Notes: generated by a model from the letters alone, not told the origin. Positions 1-10,153 are shown, counted from the stretch's first letter. The stretch is DNA of 64,000 nt from Atlantibacter sp. RC6 (GCF_014193285.1 NZ_JACHZE010000006.1:124001-188000), one strand, 5' to 3'. Numbers and translations are program-made.

Positions 1-104
1 TCTTAAAATCTATTGATTCGGAATAATTCAATAGCGAAAGTCTAAGAGAAGATGTCTGGAGTCAGTTTGAGATAGCGCAATTTTTAGTGGATTATGAAAG
101 GTTG

Positions 105-1322
105 TTAACCCTGCAACAGACGAATCAGCAGCGATCCCGTATACATCGCGTCTTTGACCAGCGCTGCCCCCGCCATCGTGCCCTGATTGGTAAACTGGGT
201 GCTCTCCACCACCGTATTGCGACTGTAAGCGGGCAGCGCCTGCTGGCGGATACAATCGGCGATTGCCGGAAACAAAATATCCGACGCCCGGTTGAGCGGC
301 GAACCAATCAAGATTTTCTGCGGATTAAACAGGTTAACCATAATCGCCAGAATGCGGCCGACGTTTGTCCCTACCCCGACGATAATATCCCGCGCCAGTA
401 AATCGCCTTTCAGCGCCGCCTCGCACAGGGTATCCACATTCAGCGGCTGGCCGTGCAGCATCGATCCCATGGATTGGTTCATACGTTGCTGCGCCAGCTC
501 CAGCACGCTGTCAATGCTGGCGATGGTTTCCAGGCAGCCGTGGTTGCCGCAGTAGCAGCGTTTACCGTAGGGATCGACCTGGGTATGGCCGATTTCCACC
601 AGGCTGCTGCTACCGGCGTGTAACAGGCGGCCATCGGTGACCACGCCCGCGCCGACGTTGTGGTCGATCACCACCTGAATCACATCCCGCGCGCCGCGCG
701 ATGCGCCAAACAGCGATTCCGCCATGGTCCAGGCGCTGATGTCGTGCTGAATAAACACCGGCACCCCGGTGCGGTTTTCCAGCGCCGGGCCGAGCGGCAT
801 TTCCTGCACGTCATAAAACGGCATGCGATGCACGACGCCGTTTTCGGTATCGATAATGCCCGGTAGCGTAATGGCGATGGCCGTCAGCCGCTCAAGCTTT
901 TGCTGATGGCGAATAAAGAACTGATCGATATGGGTGATGATGCGCTCAAGCAGCGGATGGCTATCCTGCTGCGCCAGCGCCAGTTGCTCTTCGACTACCA
1001 GTTTGCTGCTGAGATCGCGTAGCGCAAGGTTGATTTCCCCACGATTAATACGCACCGACAGATAGTGCCAGGCTTCGGTTTCCACCATCAACCCCACCGC
1101 CGGACGGCCACGGCTGCCCGGCTCCTGGATTTCGGTTTCCTGCACCAGGTGCGCTTCAATCATTTCGCGGACGATTTTAGTGATACTGGCCGGAGCCAGC
1201 TGCGCCAGACGCGAAAGATCTATACGTGACACCGGGCCAAGTTGGTCTATCAGACGATAGACCACACCGGCATTCGTCTGTTTAATCTGATCAATATGGC
1301 CCGGTTGACTATCAGCAACCAC
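105..1322 (-). CDS. mlc: Mlc, ROK-family glucose-responsive repressor
   Basis: This 405-residue protein matches E. coli Mlc (DgsA) almost end to end. Mlc represses ptsG, manXYZ, malT and ptsHI and is inactivated when unphosphorylated EIICB-Glc recruits it to the membrane. The N-terminus holds a helix-turn-helix (about residues 10-75, with SRIDLSRLAQLAPASITKIV). The ROK domain follows, with the zinc motif CYCGNHGCLE, and the C-terminus ends in SLLIRLLQG as in E. coli. The start MVADSQPGHIDQIKQT aligns with the E. coli start. The next gene on this strand is ynfL, as in E. coli. The 104 bases beyond its stop at the window edge hold nothing I recognise. Confidence 0.97.
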   Translation of the reverse strand: MVADSQPGHIDQIKQTNAGVVYRLIDQLGPVSRIDLSRLAQLAPASITKIVREMIEAHLVQETEIQEPGSRGRPAVGLMVETEAWHYLSVRINRGEINLALRDLSSKLVVEEQLALAQQDSHPLLERIITHIDQFFIRHQQKLERLTAIAITLPGIIDTENGVVHRMPFYDVQEMPLGPALENRTGVPVFIQHDISAWTMAESLFGASRGARDVIQVVIDHNVGAGVVTDGRLLHAGSSSLVEIGHTQVDPYGKRCYCGNHGCLETIASIDSVLELAQQRMNQSMGSMLHGQPLNVDTLCEAALKGDLLARDIIVGVGTNVGRILAIMVNLFNPQKILIGSPLNRASDILFPAIADCIRQQALPAYSRNTVVESTQFTNQGTMAGAALVKDAMYTGSLLIRLLQG

Positions 1323-1428
1323 TGCAATCTCCCTTTATTTTCGGGCTTCGAAATAAATTTACGCTATGGTGAAGCACATCAACACGAGCCGTCAAATTTT
1401 TAGTCATGGTTGTGATTTACAGCACATT

Positions 1429-2349
1429 TTAGCGTGGCGTTGCGCTGTTTTTTTGCACGCTGAGCGCATCGTTCAACAGCTGCATAAACCGCAGGGCGGC
1501 GGCGCTTTTCTCGTGATGTTTCGACCAAACCAGCCACATTTCTGAAACCGCGTCCGCTTCGGTTATCGGCACCCAACGCATTTCATTCAGTTGAATGCGC
1601 TGGAATGATGCCGGAAGGATCGACACCCCCAGACCGGCGGCCACCAGACCGATAATGGTCATTGCCTCGCCCACCTCCTGGGCAATCTGCGGCTGGACCT
1701 CATAACGGTGCAGTAAGCCGAGAATATCGTCATACAGCCCGGTGCCGACGTGGGGATCAAAAAACACAAACGGCTGATCTGCCAGCTCACGCAGCGAAAT
1801 GGCGGGCTTCGCCGCCAGTGGGTTATCGCGGTGCGCCATCGCCATCAGGGGTTCACGTAAAATGAGCTGCCAGTCGAGGGTGTCAGGCAACGGGGTATTG
1901 CGCATCAACCCTAATTCCAGCTTCCCCTCATTCAGCGGCGCGATTTGCGCCCGGGTATTGATTTCCAGGGTCTGTAAATGCACATCCGGATACCCCCTGC
2001 GAAACCGCGACAGGCTATCGGAAATCGGTTTAATAAACGGCGCGGAAGACGTGAAGCCAATGCGCAACTCGCCGGTTTCCCCCTGATGCAGGCGCGCCGC
2101 GCGCACCGCCGCCGCCTCCACCTGGTTTAAAATCTGGCGGCTGTCGCTGAGAAACTGCGCCCCCGCCGCCGTCAGGCTGACGCTGCGATTGGTGCGCGCC
2201 AGCAGCTTCGCCCCGACCTGGGCTTCCAGGATTTGAATTTGCTGGCTGAGCGGCGGCTGGGAAATATTCAGCCGCGCCGCCGCCCGGCCAAAGTGGAGTT
2301 CTTCCGCCACCGCCACGAAATAACGCAAATGCCGCAGTTCGATATTCAT
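1429..2349 (-). CDS. ynfL: YnfL, LysR-family regulator
   Basis: A 306-residue LysR-type regulator that begins MNIELRHLRYFVAVAEELHF, the same opening as E. coli YnfL. The winged helix-turn-helix occupies roughly residues 1-60 (AARLNISQPPLSQQIQILE). The effector-binding domain follows, with FFDPHVGTGLYDDILG conserved. It is divergent from ynfM across about 100 bases, the arrangement in which a LysR protein usually regulates the neighbouring transporter and itself. The regulated gene and inducer are inferred from position only; no ligand can be read from the sequence. It has a few more C-terminal residues than E. coli YnfL. Confidence 0.93.
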   Translation of the reverse strand: MNIELRHLRYFVAVAEELHFGRAAARLNISQPPLSQQIQILEAQVGAKLLARTNRSVSLTAAGAQFLSDSRQILNQVEAAAVRAARLHQGETGELRIGFTSSAPFIKPISDSLSRFRRGYPDVHLQTLEINTRAQIAPLNEGKLELGLMRNTPLPDTLDWQLILREPLMAMAHRDNPLAAKPAISLRELADQPFVFFDPHVGTGLYDDILGLLHRYEVQPQIAQEVGEAMTIIGLVAAGLGVSILPASFQRIQLNEMRWVPITEADAVSEMWLVWSKHHEKSAAALRFMQLLNDALSVQKNSATPR

Positions 2350-2448
2350 ATCTAAAACATATCATTTGAGATTATTAATATATTAGACAGAATATTTGGC
2401 GCTTTCTACTCTGTTTGTAGCCTGTTCCGTTATCCACAAGGATCTGTT

Positions 2449-3699
2449 TTGAGCCGTACATCCACCGTCTCGCCTGATTCGGCTGTTCAGCCAGACGTTA
2501 TTAACGCCCCTCAGCCCGCTTCATTTATTACCCGCGGTACGCCGCAGTTTATGCGCGTAACGCTGGCGCTATTTTCCGCCGGTCTGGCGACGTTTGCCCT
2601 GCTCTACTGCGTGCAGCCGATCCTGCCGGTGTTATCCCATGAGTTTGGCGTCTCCCCGGCCAGCAGCAGTATTTCGCTCTCTATCGCCACCGGACTCATG
2701 GCGCTGGGGCTGTTGTTTACCGGGCCGCTTTCCGATGCGATCGGGCGTAAAAATGTCATGGTCACCGCGTTGCTCCTGGCCTCCTGCTGTACGCTGCTCT
2801 CCACCCAGATGACCAGCTGGCACGGCATTTTGATCATGCGCGCGCTGATTGGCCTGGCGCTGAGCGGCGTGGCGGCGGTGGGCATGACCTATTTAAGCGA
2901 AGAGATCCACCCGAGCTTTGTGGCGTTCTCCATGGGCCTGTACATCAGCGGTAACTCCATCGGCGGGATGAGTGGACGGCTGCTGAGCGGCGTGATCACC
3001 GATTTCTTCGACTGGCGTGTGGCGGTAGGCGCGATCGGCTGTTTTGCGCTGGCGGCGGCGCTGATGTTCTGGAAAATCCTGCCCGCATCACGTCATTTTC
3101 GGCCCGCCTCGCTGCGGCCCAAAAGCCTGTTTATCAACTTCCGCCTGCACTGCCGGGACGACGGCCTGCCGCTGCTGTTCGCGGTGGGTTTCCTGCTGAT
3201 GGGCGCGTTCGTCACGCTGTTTAACTACATCGGCTACCGCCTGATGCTGTCGCCGTGGCATCTCAGCCAGGCGGTGGTGGGCCTGCTGTCCGTGGCCTAT
3301 CTCACCGGCACCTGGAGTTCGCCGAAAGCCGGCGCGCTGTCGGTGCGCTACGGGCGCGGCCCGGTGATGGTCAGTTTTACCGGCATTATGCTGCTGGGGC
3401 TGCTGTTAACCCTGCTGCCGTCGCTGTGGGTAATATTTGCCGGGATGCTGCTGTTTTCGGCGGGGTTCTTTGGCGCGCATTCCGTCGCCAGCAGTTGGAT
3501 CGGCCACCGCGCGAAACGCGCCAAAGGCCAGGCCTCGTCGCTGTACCTGTTTAGCTACTACGCGGGCTCCAGCGTGGCCGGTACGCTCGGCGGGGTGTTC
3601 TGGCACCGCTACGGCTGGAACGGCGTCGGCGGCTTTATCGCCCTGCTGCTGTTGCTGGCGATCCTCACCGGCTGGCGGTTGCACCACCGCGCGCGCTGA
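2449..3699 (+). CDS. ynfM: YnfM, MFS exporter
   Basis: A 416-residue major facilitator protein with about 12 hydrophobic segments, close to E. coli YnfM throughout (FATFALLYCVQPILPVLS, then GPLSDAIGRKNVMVTALLL, the MFS loop 2-3 motif). YnfM is grouped with arabinose/drug exporters; its physiological substrate is not established. Translation appears to begin at a TTG codon (2449) preceded by AAGGAT, and the frame from TTG gives the same N-terminus as the E. coli protein. It is divergent from ynfL. The last residues differ from E. coli, which is usual for this tail. Confidence 0.93.
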   Translation: MSRTSTVSPDSAVQPDVINAPQPASFITRGTPQFMRVTLALFSAGLATFALLYCVQPILPVLSHEFGVSPASSSISLSIATGLMALGLLFTGPLSDAIGRKNVMVTALLLASCCTLLSTQMTSWHGILIMRALIGLALSGVAAVGMTYLSEEIHPSFVAFSMGLYISGNSIGGMSGRLLSGVITDFFDWRVAVGAIGCFALAAALMFWKILPASRHFRPASLRPKSLFINFRLHCRDDGLPLLFAVGFLLMGAFVTLFNYIGYRLMLSPWHLSQAVVGLLSVAYLTGTWSSPKAGALSVRYGRGPVMVSFTGIMLLGLLLTLLPSLWVIFAGMLLFSAGFFGAHSVASSWIGHRAKRAKGQASSLYLFSYYAGSSVAGTLGGVFWHRYGWNGVGGFIALLLLLAILTGWRLHHRAR

Positions 3700-3770
3700 T
3701 TTCCGGGCCTCGTGTTTCCGCCCCGGTAGTGTTACTTTTCACACTACGCACTACCTGCACACGAGGCTTT

Positions 3771-5255
3771 ATGGAAAACACTCATTATCAAAAACTTACC
3801 AAAACCTTTGCTCGCCTGTCGCGCTTCTCCCACCTTTCCGCCATTGCCGGTTGGGACATGTTCGCCATGATGCCGCCCAACGGCAGCAAGGCGCGTTCCG
3901 AAGCGCTGGCGGAAATGAGCGTGCTGTGCCACCAAATCCTCACCAGCCAGGAGGTGGCGCGGGCGCTGGCCGACGCAGAGCAGGAAGATTTAAACGATCT
4001 GGAACGTGCCAACCTGCGTGAAATGACCCGCCAGTACCAGCAGGCGGCGCTGCTGCCGGAATCGCTGGTCGAAGCGAAGTCTCTGGCGGGCAGCCGCTGC
4101 GAACACGCCTGGCGCACCCAGCGCCCCAATAATGACTGGCAAGGCTTTGCGGAGAACCTCAAACAGGTGGTGAAGTACAGCCGCGAAGAGGCGGCGCTGC
4201 GTGCCGCACAGCGTGGTGGTTCACGCTATGACGCTCTGCTGGATATCTACGAGCCGGATATGACCAGCGCGCGTCTCGACGTCCTGTTCGGCGATCTGAA
4301 AAGCTGGCTACCGGATTTACTGGCTCAGGCCAGCGAGAAACAGGCGCGGAAAACGTTGATTGCCCCGCAGGGCCCGTTCCCCACCGCGCAGCAGCGCGAG
4401 TTAGGGCTGGATGCCATGAAACTGCTGGGATTTGATTTTGACGGCGGACGGCTGGACGTCAGCGCCCATCCGTTCTGCGGCGGCGTACCGGAAGACGTGC
4501 GCATCACCACGCGCTATAACGAAAACGAACTGTTCAGCGCGCTGTTCGGCGTGATCCATGAAACCGGCCACGCCCGCTACGAGCAAAACCTGCCGCGCGA
4601 GTGGCTGGGTCAGCCGGTGGCCCTGGCGCGTTCGACGGCGCTGCATGAATCGCAAAGCCTGTTTTTCGAAATGCAGTTGGGGCGCAGCGAAGCGTTCCTT
4701 ACCCGCCTGTTGCCGCACATCACCGCGCGTTTTGGCGATCAGCTTGCGTTTGAGCGTGATAACTACATCGCCTGGAACCAGCGCGTTAAGCCGGGCTATA
4801 TTCGGGTAGATGCCGATGAGGTGAGTTATCCCGCGCATGTGGTGCTGCGTTATGAAATTGAGCGGGCGCTGATTGAAGGCGAAATCGAGGTGGAAGATAT
4901 TCCGGCGCTATGGGATGAGAAGATGCAGGCCTGGCTGGGGCTATCGACCAAAGGCGATTACCGTAACGGCTGTATGCAGGATATTCACTGGACCGACGGC
5001 GGATTCGGCTACTTCCCGTCTTATACGTTAGGCGCGATGTACGCCGCCCAACTGTTCCACGCCGCCCGCCGGGCGTTGCCGTCCCTTGAGCGGGATATCG
5101 CCAACGGCGACTTCACGGCCCTGTTCGACTGGCTGCGCCAGAACATCTGGCAGCACGGCAGCCGCTTTACCACGGCGCAGTTGGTGGTGAACGCCACCGG
5201 CGAAGATCTGAATCCGCACTACTTCAGAAAGCATCTGGAAACCCGCTATTTGTAA
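3771..5255 (+). CDS. M32-family metallocarboxypeptidase (Taq type)
   Basis: A 494-residue cytoplasmic zinc carboxypeptidase of the M32 family (thermostable carboxypeptidase 1/Taq type), which removes C-terminal residues from peptides. The zinc motif HETGH is at residues 263-267 and is followed by the family signature HESQSLFFE. Length fits the family (about 500). I chose ATG 3771 because GAGG lies just upstream and MENTHYQKL is a typical M32 start; the frame is open 14 codons further up. It stands alone, between ynfM and ydgU, where E. coli has the acid-shock gene asr. A GC hairpin without a T run follows the stop. Confidence 0.92.
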   Translation: MENTHYQKLTKTFARLSRFSHLSAIAGWDMFAMMPPNGSKARSEALAEMSVLCHQILTSQEVARALADAEQEDLNDLERANLREMTRQYQQAALLPESLVEAKSLAGSRCEHAWRTQRPNNDWQGFAENLKQVVKYSREEAALRAAQRGGSRYDALLDIYEPDMTSARLDVLFGDLKSWLPDLLAQASEKQARKTLIAPQGPFPTAQQRELGLDAMKLLGFDFDGGRLDVSAHPFCGGVPEDVRITTRYNENELFSALFGVIHETGHARYEQNLPREWLGQPVALARSTALHESQSLFFEMQLGRSEAFLTRLLPHITARFGDQLAFERDNYIAWNQRVKPGYIRVDADEVSYPAHVVLRYEIERALIEGEIEVEDIPALWDEKMQAWLGLSTKGDYRNGCMQDIHWTDGGFGYFPSYTLGAMYAAQLFHAARRALPSLERDIANGDFTALFDWLRQNIWQHGSRFTTAQLVVNATGEDLNPHYFRKHLETRYL

Positions 5256-5261
5256 AACGCC

Positions 5262-5283
5262 GCGCCGGGTTAACGCCCGGCGC
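5262..5283 (+). terminator. Hairpin after the M32 gene
   Basis: GCGCCGGG at 5262-5269 pairs with CCCGGCGC at 5276-5283 across a 6-base loop, 7 bases past the stop codon. There is no T run after it. It may be a transcript-end hairpin or a REP-like element, not a classical intrinsic terminator. Confidence 0.4.
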
Positions 5284-5380
5284 TGTACATTGCGTTACAC
5301 GCCGTAACCACTGCCTCACGGAACCCCTTCAGTATCAGCACTATAGTGCCCCCATCGCTTATCGCAAAAGGCAGGGTCAG

Positions 5381-5458
5381 ATGCGTCGTTATCTGTTCGA
5401 GATCCTTTTTGTCTCTCTCATTTTGTGCGCCGTCGTATCGGCCTCGTTCTACTGGTAA
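5381..5458 (+). CDS. ydgU: YdgU, tiny membrane protein
   Basis: A 25-codon gene encoding MRRYLFEILFVSLILCAVVSASFYW is preceded by CAGGGTCAG. It has a basic N-terminus and a single hydrophobic segment. It sits directly upstream of ydgD, exactly where E. coli K-12 has the small membrane protein YdgU, and the MRRY.FE start and hydrophobic tail resemble what I recall of that protein. Position and likeness are the support; expression cannot be judged here. Its function is unknown in any species as far as I know. Confidence 0.72.
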   Translation: MRRYLFEILFVSLILCAVVSASFYW

Positions 5459-5563
5459 AGCCCCGTAGCATGCTGATTTTGTTCCCTCTTTATCACCAGC
5501 CCGTCTATAATCTACATCAATGGGTTTACTTTAATAATCATAATTGCCCCACCAGAGAGTGAT

Positions 5564-6382
5564 ATGCGCAAAACCGTTGTGTTAATTCTGGGAACCGTTT
5601 TTCTGAGCATTTGTCCTGCCCATGCGGACGTCGGCGAGCCGCCGGAAGCGACAGCTAACGAGGTAAAGACGCTGTTTTTCGGTCATGATGACCGCCAGCG
5701 CATCACCAATCCAACGCAAGCGCCGTGGGACGCCATCGGCCAACTGGAGACCGAAAGCGGCAATCTGTGCACCGCGACGCTGATCTCCTCGCATCTGGCG
5801 CTCACCGCCGGGCACTGCCTGCTGGCCCCGCCGCGCGGCAAGCTCGATAAACCGGTGGCGCTGCGTTTTGTGTCGCTTAAGGGCAAATGGCGTTATGAAA
5901 TTCACGGCATTGAAGGCCGCGTGGAATGGAACCTGGGCAGACGGCTTAAGCCCGACGGCGACGGTTGGATCGTCCCGCCCTCCGCCGCCCCGGATGATTT
6001 TGGTTTGATTGTGCTGCGTAATCCGCCGTCAGCGATTACCCCGCTGCCGCTGTTTACCGGCGACCGGGCAGATCTTACCGCCGCATTAAAAACTGCTGAC
6101 CGCAAAGTCACCCAGGCGGGTTATCCGGAAGATCATCTGGATAATCTCTACAGCCATCAGGATTGCATCGTCACGGGGTGGGCGCAGAAATCGGTGTTAT
6201 CACATCAGTGCGATACCCTGCCCGGCGATAGCGGTTCCCCACTGATGCTCCATACCGAAAACGGCTGGCAGTTGATTGGCGTACAAAGCTCGGCGCCTGC
6301 GGCCAAAGACCGCTGGCGCGCGGATAACCGCGCCATCTCGGTCACCGGATTCAGGGAGAAGCTGGAACAGCTGGCCCAATAG
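5564..6382 (+). CDS. ydgD: YdgD, secreted trypsin-like serine protease
   Basis: A 272-residue S1-type serine protease, syntenic with E. coli ydgD. Residues 1-21 form a Sec signal peptide ([21 protein letters not shown]), so the mature enzyme should be periplasmic. The catalytic His is H84 in LTAGHC, the Asp is in DDFGLIVL, and the nucleophile is S223 in GDSGSP. Cysteines such as C69/C85 could form the fold's disulfide next to the active-site His. The substrate is unknown. It follows ydgU and is convergent with mdtI. Confidence 0.93.
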   Translation: MRKTVVLILGTVFLSICPAHADVGEPPEATANEVKTLFFGHDDRQRITNPTQAPWDAIGQLETESGNLCTATLISSHLALTAGHCLLAPPRGKLDKPVALRFVSLKGKWRYEIHGIEGRVEWNLGRRLKPDGDGWIVPPSAAPDDFGLIVLRNPPSAITPLPLFTGDRADLTAALKTADRKVTQAGYPEDHLDNLYSHQDCIVTGWAQKSVLSHQCDTLPGDSGSPLMLHTENGWQLIGVQSSAPAAKDRWRADNRAISVTGFREKLEQLAQ

Positions 6383-6408
6383 CGATCGCGACGGCGCGGT
6401 TCAGAGCG

Positions 6409-6738
6409 TCAGGCGAGTTTAATCAATACCATCCCCACCAGCAGCAGGGCTAAACCGGCCCAACCTTTGCGGTTAAGGCGCTGGCCGAACAGGACCCAGC
6501 CCGCCGCAACGGTGGCGGCGATACCGAACCCGCCCCACAAGGCGTAAGCCACGGAAAGCTCGATGCCCTTCACCGCCTGCCCGAGTGCGCTGAACGCGGC
6601 CAGCACCGCCACCAGCGAAAACACACCATACAGCGGGCGGCGAAAACCGTCGGAGAATTTCAGAAAGATGTTAGCGGCGATTTCCAGCACAATCGCCAGT
6701 ACCAGCCACGCGCCGTGGATCCATTCAAACTGCGACAT
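6409..6738 (-). CDS. mdtI: MdtI, spermidine exporter subunit
   Basis: A 109-residue SMR-family membrane protein with four helices. It is the same length as E. coli MdtI and has the family Glu in the first helix ([12 protein letters not shown]). MdtI and MdtJ form a heteromeric exporter that removes spermidine and protects against polyamine overload. Its start overlaps the end of mdtJ by 14 bases, so translation is probably coupled. MdtI alone is not known to work as the exporter; both subunits are needed. Confidence 0.95.
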   Translation of the reverse strand: MSQFEWIHGAWLVLAIVLEIAANIFLKFSDGFRRPLYGVFSLVAVLAAFSALGQAVKGIELSVAYALWGGFGIAATVAAGWVLFGQRLNRKGWAGLALLLVGMVLIKLA

Positions 6739-7087
6739 GGGAACCCCCGACCTGCGGCTTTTTCACTTTGCGGGTGCCCGATTTAATCAACACGATCCCC
6801 GCAACCAGCGTGGCCAACCCGGCCACTTTCCCCATCGACAGGCTTTCATCAAATAACCAAACGCTGAACACGGTAATAATTAAAATGCCGATCCCTTCCC
6901 ACAGCGCGTAGGCCACCCCAAGGGCGATACGCTTAATGGAAAACGACAGGAAAATATAAGACAGGCTGATCATCACCAGCATAAAAATAAACGCGCCGGA
7001 ACTTCCACTCTGGCTGGCCCATTTTAGCGACAGCGTCCCGGTAATTTCGGCAATAATCGCCAGACCTAATAAAGCCCAATAAAACAT
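6725..7087 (-). CDS. mdtJ: MdtJ, spermidine exporter subunit
   Basis: A 120-residue SMR-family protein, partner of MdtI. I start it at ATG 7087 ([19 protein letters not shown]) because AGGAG lies 7-8 bases upstream and E. coli MdtJ is 121 residues. The longer frame to 7144 would add a basic stretch with no family match. Four helices are visible with the conserved Glu in [11 protein letters not shown]. The C-terminus [15 protein letters not shown] is basic, as in the E. coli protein. In E. coli the mdtJI leader carries a polyamine-responsive upstream ORF; I could not identify an equivalent here. Confidence 0.95.
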   Translation of the reverse strand: MFYWALLGLAIIAEITGTLSLKWASQSGSSGAFIFMLVMISLSYIFLSFSIKRIALGVAYALWEGIGILIITVFSVWLFDESLSMGKVAGLATLVAGIVLIKSGTRKVKKPQVGGSHVAV

Positions 7088-7559
7088 GTTTTTTCTCCTG
7101 CATGAGAAAATAATTCGCCACAGCCTGCCGCGCCATAATTTCATGACGGCAAACCGAAAAAATAACAGTGAGAGCGTGGCTACGCGCAGCGCAGACGCCA
7201 GAATTCACATGCAGGGACTAAAGCGCGTTGCGCCAGTGCTGTTCACCAAACTGATGATAAGAAAGGGAGAATACTTGCGGGGATAACAATAACGTCCTGA
7301 ACAGATTGTCCATAATTTTCCAACTTATCCGCGGTATTGCTTCTCTTCGTTGCGGATGAAAATTGTCCTCGGTAGTTAAACACGCAGGAATTAAACCATA
7401 GCCGTTGGGTTTACTCAATGCCTTTGCAATTCTTTACTGAAGATGCGGTTATTGCGCTATTTTAGCGCCATAGCTACATTTTATTTTCTTTTTTCAGCGC
7501 GCCCTGCTATTGATACCGCCGGAGATTTTTTCGCAATCAGTAAATAATAAGGAATAAAA
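7088..7559. other. Intergenic region between mdtJ and the ASCH gene
   Basis: This 472-base divergent intergenic region must hold the mdtJI promoter and leader (minus strand) and the promoter of the ASCH gene (plus strand). It is AT-richer than the flanking genes. I see no tRNA, no convincing small gene and no clear operator. The right end carries AATAAGGAATAAAA as the ribosome binding site for the ASCH gene. Confidence 0.5.
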
Positions 7560-7967
7560 ATGACAACCACCCTGCACAGGCTTCAACAACGTTACCCCCT
7601 GGCAGCGATTTGGGGATTTGGCGATTCGCCACAGATGGCCGACGAGCTCGCCGCACTGGTGATACAAGGACGCAAGCGGGCCAGCTGCGGTGCGCTGGTC
7701 TCCTATCTTAAAGAGCCGATACTGCCCGGCAGCTACAACATCATTCTTAACGGACGCGACGAGCCGGTATGCGTGATCCGCACCACCGTACTACGGGTGG
7801 TGCGCTACTGCGACGTCACCGCCGAGCTGGCAAGCCGCGAAGGCGAAGGCGACCTCAGCCTGAGCTACTGGCAGGCGTCACACCAGGCCTTCTTCGAGCG
7901 TGAAGGCACCTGGTCGCCAGAGATGGAACTGGTGTTCGAGGAGTTCGAACTGGTGGAAGTGATTTAA
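7560..7967 (+). CDS. ASCH-domain protein
   Basis: A 135-residue protein with one ASCH domain, an RNA-binding PUA-like fold. The family pattern is clear in FGDSPQMADELAALVIQGRKRASCG (two blocks: FGDSPQMADEL and GRKRASCG), followed by the beta-rich region ending LVFEEFELVE. Some ASCH proteins act as RNases or bind RNA during translation; no such role can be assigned to this one. AAGGAA precedes the start. It converges with the NUDIX gene and overlaps its end by 4 bases. Confidence 0.85.
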   Translation: MTTTLHRLQQRYPLAAIWGFGDSPQMADELAALVIQGRKRASCGALVSYLKEPILPGSYNIILNGRDEPVCVIRTTVLRVVRYCDVTAELASREGEGDLSLSYWQASHQAFFEREGTWSPEMELVFEEFELVEVI

Positions 7968-8368
7968 CGCAGCGCGTCCAGGCCGTAACGCGCAATCAGC
8001 GTTTGCAGCGGGGCGAACAGTGGCGACGGCAGCGCGTCCGGGGAAAACCATTCCCAGCCGTCGCATTTTTCCGGCTCGCGGCATTCAGGCTCGCCCTGCG
8101 CGTCGCGGCTCACCATAAACAGCGTGATGTAGTGTTTGCCCACATCGTGAAACACATCGCTGACAAACCGCCCTGCCTCCAGGCTGTTCAGCATCAGCCC
8201 GGTTTCTTCTTCTGTTTCCCGGCTCGCGCAGGCTTCCGGCGTTTCGCCATATTCCAGATGCCCGCCGGGCGCGGACCAGGTCGCCGCGCCGTGGCTGCCT
8301 TTGCGCCGTCCTAACAGCAGCTTCCCATCACGAAAAATCAGTACCCCAACGCCAATTTGCGGTGACAT
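7964..8368 (-). CDS. NUDIX hydrolase, NUDT15-like
   Basis: A 134-residue NUDIX hydrolase. The NUDIX box is complete: G, then E, then RETEEETGL in GHLEYGETPEACASRET. The segments RRKGSHGAATWSAPGGHLEYGE and EPEKCDGWEWF resemble the NUDT15/MTH2 nucleotide diphosphatase group, so a modified nucleoside triphosphate is a likely substrate (inference). I start at ATG 8368 because AAAGGAG precedes it; the longer frame to 8431 adds a basic tail without a match. It converges on the ASCH gene. Confidence 0.88.
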   Translation of the reverse strand: MSPQIGVGVLIFRDGKLLLGRRKGSHGAATWSAPGGHLEYGETPEACASRETEEETGLMLNSLEAGRFVSDVFHDVGKHYITLFMVSRDAQGEPECREPEKCDGWEWFSPDALPSPLFAPLQTLIARYGLDALR

Positions 8369-8518
8369 AAATGCTCCTTTGTTGCTGCCCCAGACCGCCC
8401 GCACAGTAAAAGGTTTTTGACGACGCTTCAAGTCGCGCGGCCAACCTTAAGCACCTTAAGGTTTTCCTAATTTTGCTTTGGCATCCTGCCCGCATTGAAA
8501 TCACTGGATGTCCTTTTT

Positions 8519-10153
8519 ATGCCGTTTCCTCGCCTGAAAAGACCGACACTGAGTCGGATTGCGTTTATCAGCCTGTTTTCAGCCTATATCGCACTGTTTT
8601 TAAATTTCGCTTTTTACCATCAGGTGCTGAGCGTGTTTCCGTTGACCTCACCGCGCAATATTCTGGTGTTTATCACCATGCCGGTGGTGATTTTTTGCGT
8701 GGTCAGCAGTGTGGCGATGCTGGCCTCGCTGGTGAAGCTGGACCGGGTGGTGATCGCGCTGTTTATTCTGGTCAGCGCCTCGGCGCAATATTTTATCCTG
8801 ACCTATGGCATCGTGATGGATCGGTCAATGATCGTGAATATGCTCGATACCACCGCCTCCGAAACTTTCGCTCTGCTTACGCCGCAACTCGCGCTGACGC
8901 TGGTATTTTCCGGGGTGCTGATGGCGATGCTGGCGTTCTGGGTACGGATAAAAGAGGCCGCGTCCTGGCGGCGATTTGCCCATCGCGCCCTGAGCCTGAT
9001 CGCCTGCGCCGCCGTCGTGGTCGTGGTGGCGCTGCTGTTTTATAAAGATTACGCCTCGCTGTTTCGCAATAACAAAGAGCTGGTAAAAGCGATCAACCCT
9101 TCCAATACCGTTACCGCCGGCTGGTCGTGGTATGTGCATAACCGGGAAGACAACCTGCCGCTGATAAAAATCGGCGAAGACGCGAAGCAAAATCCGCTGA
9201 TGCGCCAGGGCAAGAAAAACCTGACGATCTTAATCGTCGGCGAAACCTCCCGGGCGGATAACTTCTCGTTAGGCGGCTACGCGCGAGACACTAACCCGCA
9301 ACTGGCGCAGCGCGACGTGGTGTACTTTCCGCATACCACCTCCTGCGGCACCGCCACCGCCGTCTCTGTTCCGTGCATGTTCTCCAATATGCCGCGCGCC
9401 CGTTACGACGAGGCGCTGGCCCATCATCAGGAAGGTATGCTGGATATTATTCAACGCGCCGGTATTCAGGTACTGTGGAACGAAAACGACGGCGGCTGTA
9501 AGGGCGCGTGCGATCGCGTTCCCCATCAGGATATGACCAAACTGAACCTGCCCGGTCAGTGTATTGACGGCGAATGCTATGACGATGTGCTGTTCCACGG
9601 GCTGGATGAGTACATCGATAAGCTTACCGGCGACGGCGTGATTGTCCTGCATACCATCGGCAGTCACGGGCCGACCTACTTTAACCGCTATCCGCCGCAG
9701 TTCCGTAAATTTACCCCCACTTGCGACACCAATCAGATCCAGACCTGTACGGCGCAGCAGTTGACCAACACGTATGACAACACGCTGCTGTATGTGGACT
9801 ACATCGTGTCGAAAGCGATCGATACGCTGAAAGCGCACCAGGATAAATTCACCACCAGCCTGGTTTATCTCTCCGATCACGGCGAGTCGCTGGGCGAAGA
9901 TGGCGTCTATTTACATGGGCTGCCTTACCACATCGCGCCGGCCACCCAAAAACATGTCCCGATGCTGGTATGGTTATCCGATGACTATCAAAAACGTTAT
10001 GCTGTGGATCGGGATTGCCTGAATAAACGCGCCGCACAGGATGCTTCACAGGATAATTTGTTTTCAACCATGCTGGGACTGACGGGTACCCAAACTAAAG
10101 AGTATATTGCGTCCGACGATCTGGTGGCGGCGTGCAGGGGAACAACGCGATGA
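8519..10153 (+). CDS. eptA: EptA/PmrC, lipid A phosphoethanolamine transferase
   Basis: A 544-residue inner-membrane enzyme that transfers phosphoethanolamine from phosphatidylethanolamine to lipid A, lowering surface charge and polymyxin binding. Five N-terminal membrane helices are followed by a periplasmic sulfatase-fold domain. The nucleophile is T278 in [15 protein letters not shown], and the metal-binding region includes [12 protein letters not shown] prefer ATG 8519 over a TTG at 8495 because it gives the length and N-terminus of E. coli EptA (547 residues). The stop overlaps the basR start (ATGA), so this is an eptA-basR-basS operon, normally activated by BasR under iron or low-Mg conditions. 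Confidence 0.94.
   Translation: MPFPRLKRPTLSRIAFISLFSAYIALFLNFAFYHQVLSVFPLTSPRNILVFITMPVVIFCVVSSVAMLASLVKLDRVVIALFILVSASAQYFILTYGIVMDRSMIVNMLDTTASETFALLTPQLALTLVFSGVLMAMLAFWVRIKEAASWRRFAHRALSLIACAAVVVVVALLFYKDYASLFRNNKELVKAINPSNTVTAGWSWYVHNREDNLPLIKIGEDAKQNPLMRQGKKNLTILIVGETSRADNFSLGGYARDTNPQLAQRDVVYFPHTTSCGTATAVSVPCMFSNMPRARYDEALAHHQEGMLDIIQRAGIQVLWNENDGGCKGACDRVPHQDMTKLNLPGQCIDGECYDDVLFHGLDEYIDKLTGDGVIVLHTIGSHGPTYFNRYPPQFRKFTPTCDTNQIQTCTAQQLTNTYDNTLLYVDYIVSKAIDTLKAHQDKFTTSLVYLSDHGESLGEDGVYLHGLPYHIAPATQKHVPMLVWLSDDYQKRYAVDRDCLNKRAAQDASQDNLFSTMLGLTGTQTKEYIASDDLVAACRGTTR

Noticed and set aside
7086-7286. Short frame in the mdtJ upstream region as a possible leader peptide
   Set aside because: It is on the opposite strand to mdtJ and has no ribosome binding site. 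No credible minus-strand leader ORF was found either.
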